Assembly (NCBI GenBank): GCA_004293045.1
Contig: RDXY01000010.1
Span: 1-59,668, forward strand
Direction: 5' to 3'
Source: Flavobacteriia bacterium
Lineage (GTDB): Bacteria; Bacteroidota; Bacteroidia; Flavobacteriales; Flavobacteriaceae
DNA length: 59,668 nucleotides
Made by a program: the position numbers and the translations under genes. This document shows, piece by piece, positions 59,612 to 59,668 of this stretch (position 1 is its first letter; every line of letters starts with the position of its first letter). Below the pieces are notes generated by a model. The model searched no databases, was not told the DNA's origin, and saw nothing but the letters and a program-made list of their open reading frames with translations.

Positions 59612-59668
59612 GAAAATAATTTTAAAATAATGTATGATGACAATTGTTTAATTTATATTAGTAAGACA

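Overview
The window reads as a chromosomal segment of a member of the Flavobacteriaceae, most likely Flavobacterium or a close relative. The DNA is AT-rich and its genes have Flavobacterium-type relatives: the gliding/type IX secretion lipoprotein SprE, a bifunctional OlsF acyltransferase, an epimerase-like L-threonine dehydrogenase, DUF4270 and DUF4292 lipoproteins and an F1Fo operon without atpD and atpC. Start codons lack Shine-Dalgarno sequences. Many genes follow a Bacteroidota -7 element (TAnnTTTG) by 4 to 30 bases. No insertion sequence, prophage, integrase or CRISPR array was seen.

Layout. 1-226: end of an HRDC-domain protein. 265-3630 (-): metG, a HAD hydrolase and a CAT-like acetyltransferase as a tight operon. 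3728-5068 (+): LD-carboxypeptidase and a YraN-like protein. 5287-9199 (-): DUF177, rpmF, fabH, accB, accC, the classic fatty-acid initiation cluster. 9284-10970: divergent pdxA and ribE, then a tRNA with anticodon CAU. 11198-13788: mce divergent from rbfA, a LolC/E-like permease and an NTF2-like lipoprotein. 13800-14753 (-): L-threonine dehydrogenase. 14929-21715 (+): a lipoprotein, mfd and sprE. 21718-27864 (+): bactofilin, atpZ, a small membrane protein, then atpB-E-F-H-A-G. 28008-31223: S9 peptidase, GNAT enzyme and a lipoprotein. 31252-38214: flippase, dut, sugar nucleotidyltransferase, TPR protein, DUF4292 lipoprotein and EnvC-like protein; a decayed repeat-flanked four-helix-bundle element sits between dut and the nucleotidyltransferase. 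38542-42686: dusB, a hydroxyacid dehydrogenase and a TM2/DUF2752/DUF4870/M48 membrane cluster. 42721-44514 (-): olsF. 44771-48231 (+): xth, an OmpA-like lipoprotein, a DinB-like protein and an aldo/keto reductase. 48303-55000 (-): a MuiA-like protein carrying a TonB-plug-like insert, then radA, a degenerate esterase-like protein, a flippase-like membrane protein, panD and panC. 55096-59573 (+): a half-length GT5 glycogen-synthase homologue, a DUF4270 lipoprotein and glmS.

Most of the window is ordinary core genome for fatty acid and coenzyme synthesis, translation, DNA repair, energy conservation and envelope biogenesis. The less ordinary signals are these: (i) the four-helix-bundle pseudogene between two ~65-bp direct repeats, with similar short repeat words elsewhere, including in frame inside metG; (ii) the plug-like domain inside the MuiA/DUF4139 protein; (iii) four atp genes sharing an AATATATATA-type leader, plus a 15-bp hairpin after atpE; (iv) three apparently non-catalytic enzyme relatives (esterase without its serine, EnvC-like LytM, half GT5); (v) intergenic repeat words that can themselves match the -7 promoter element.
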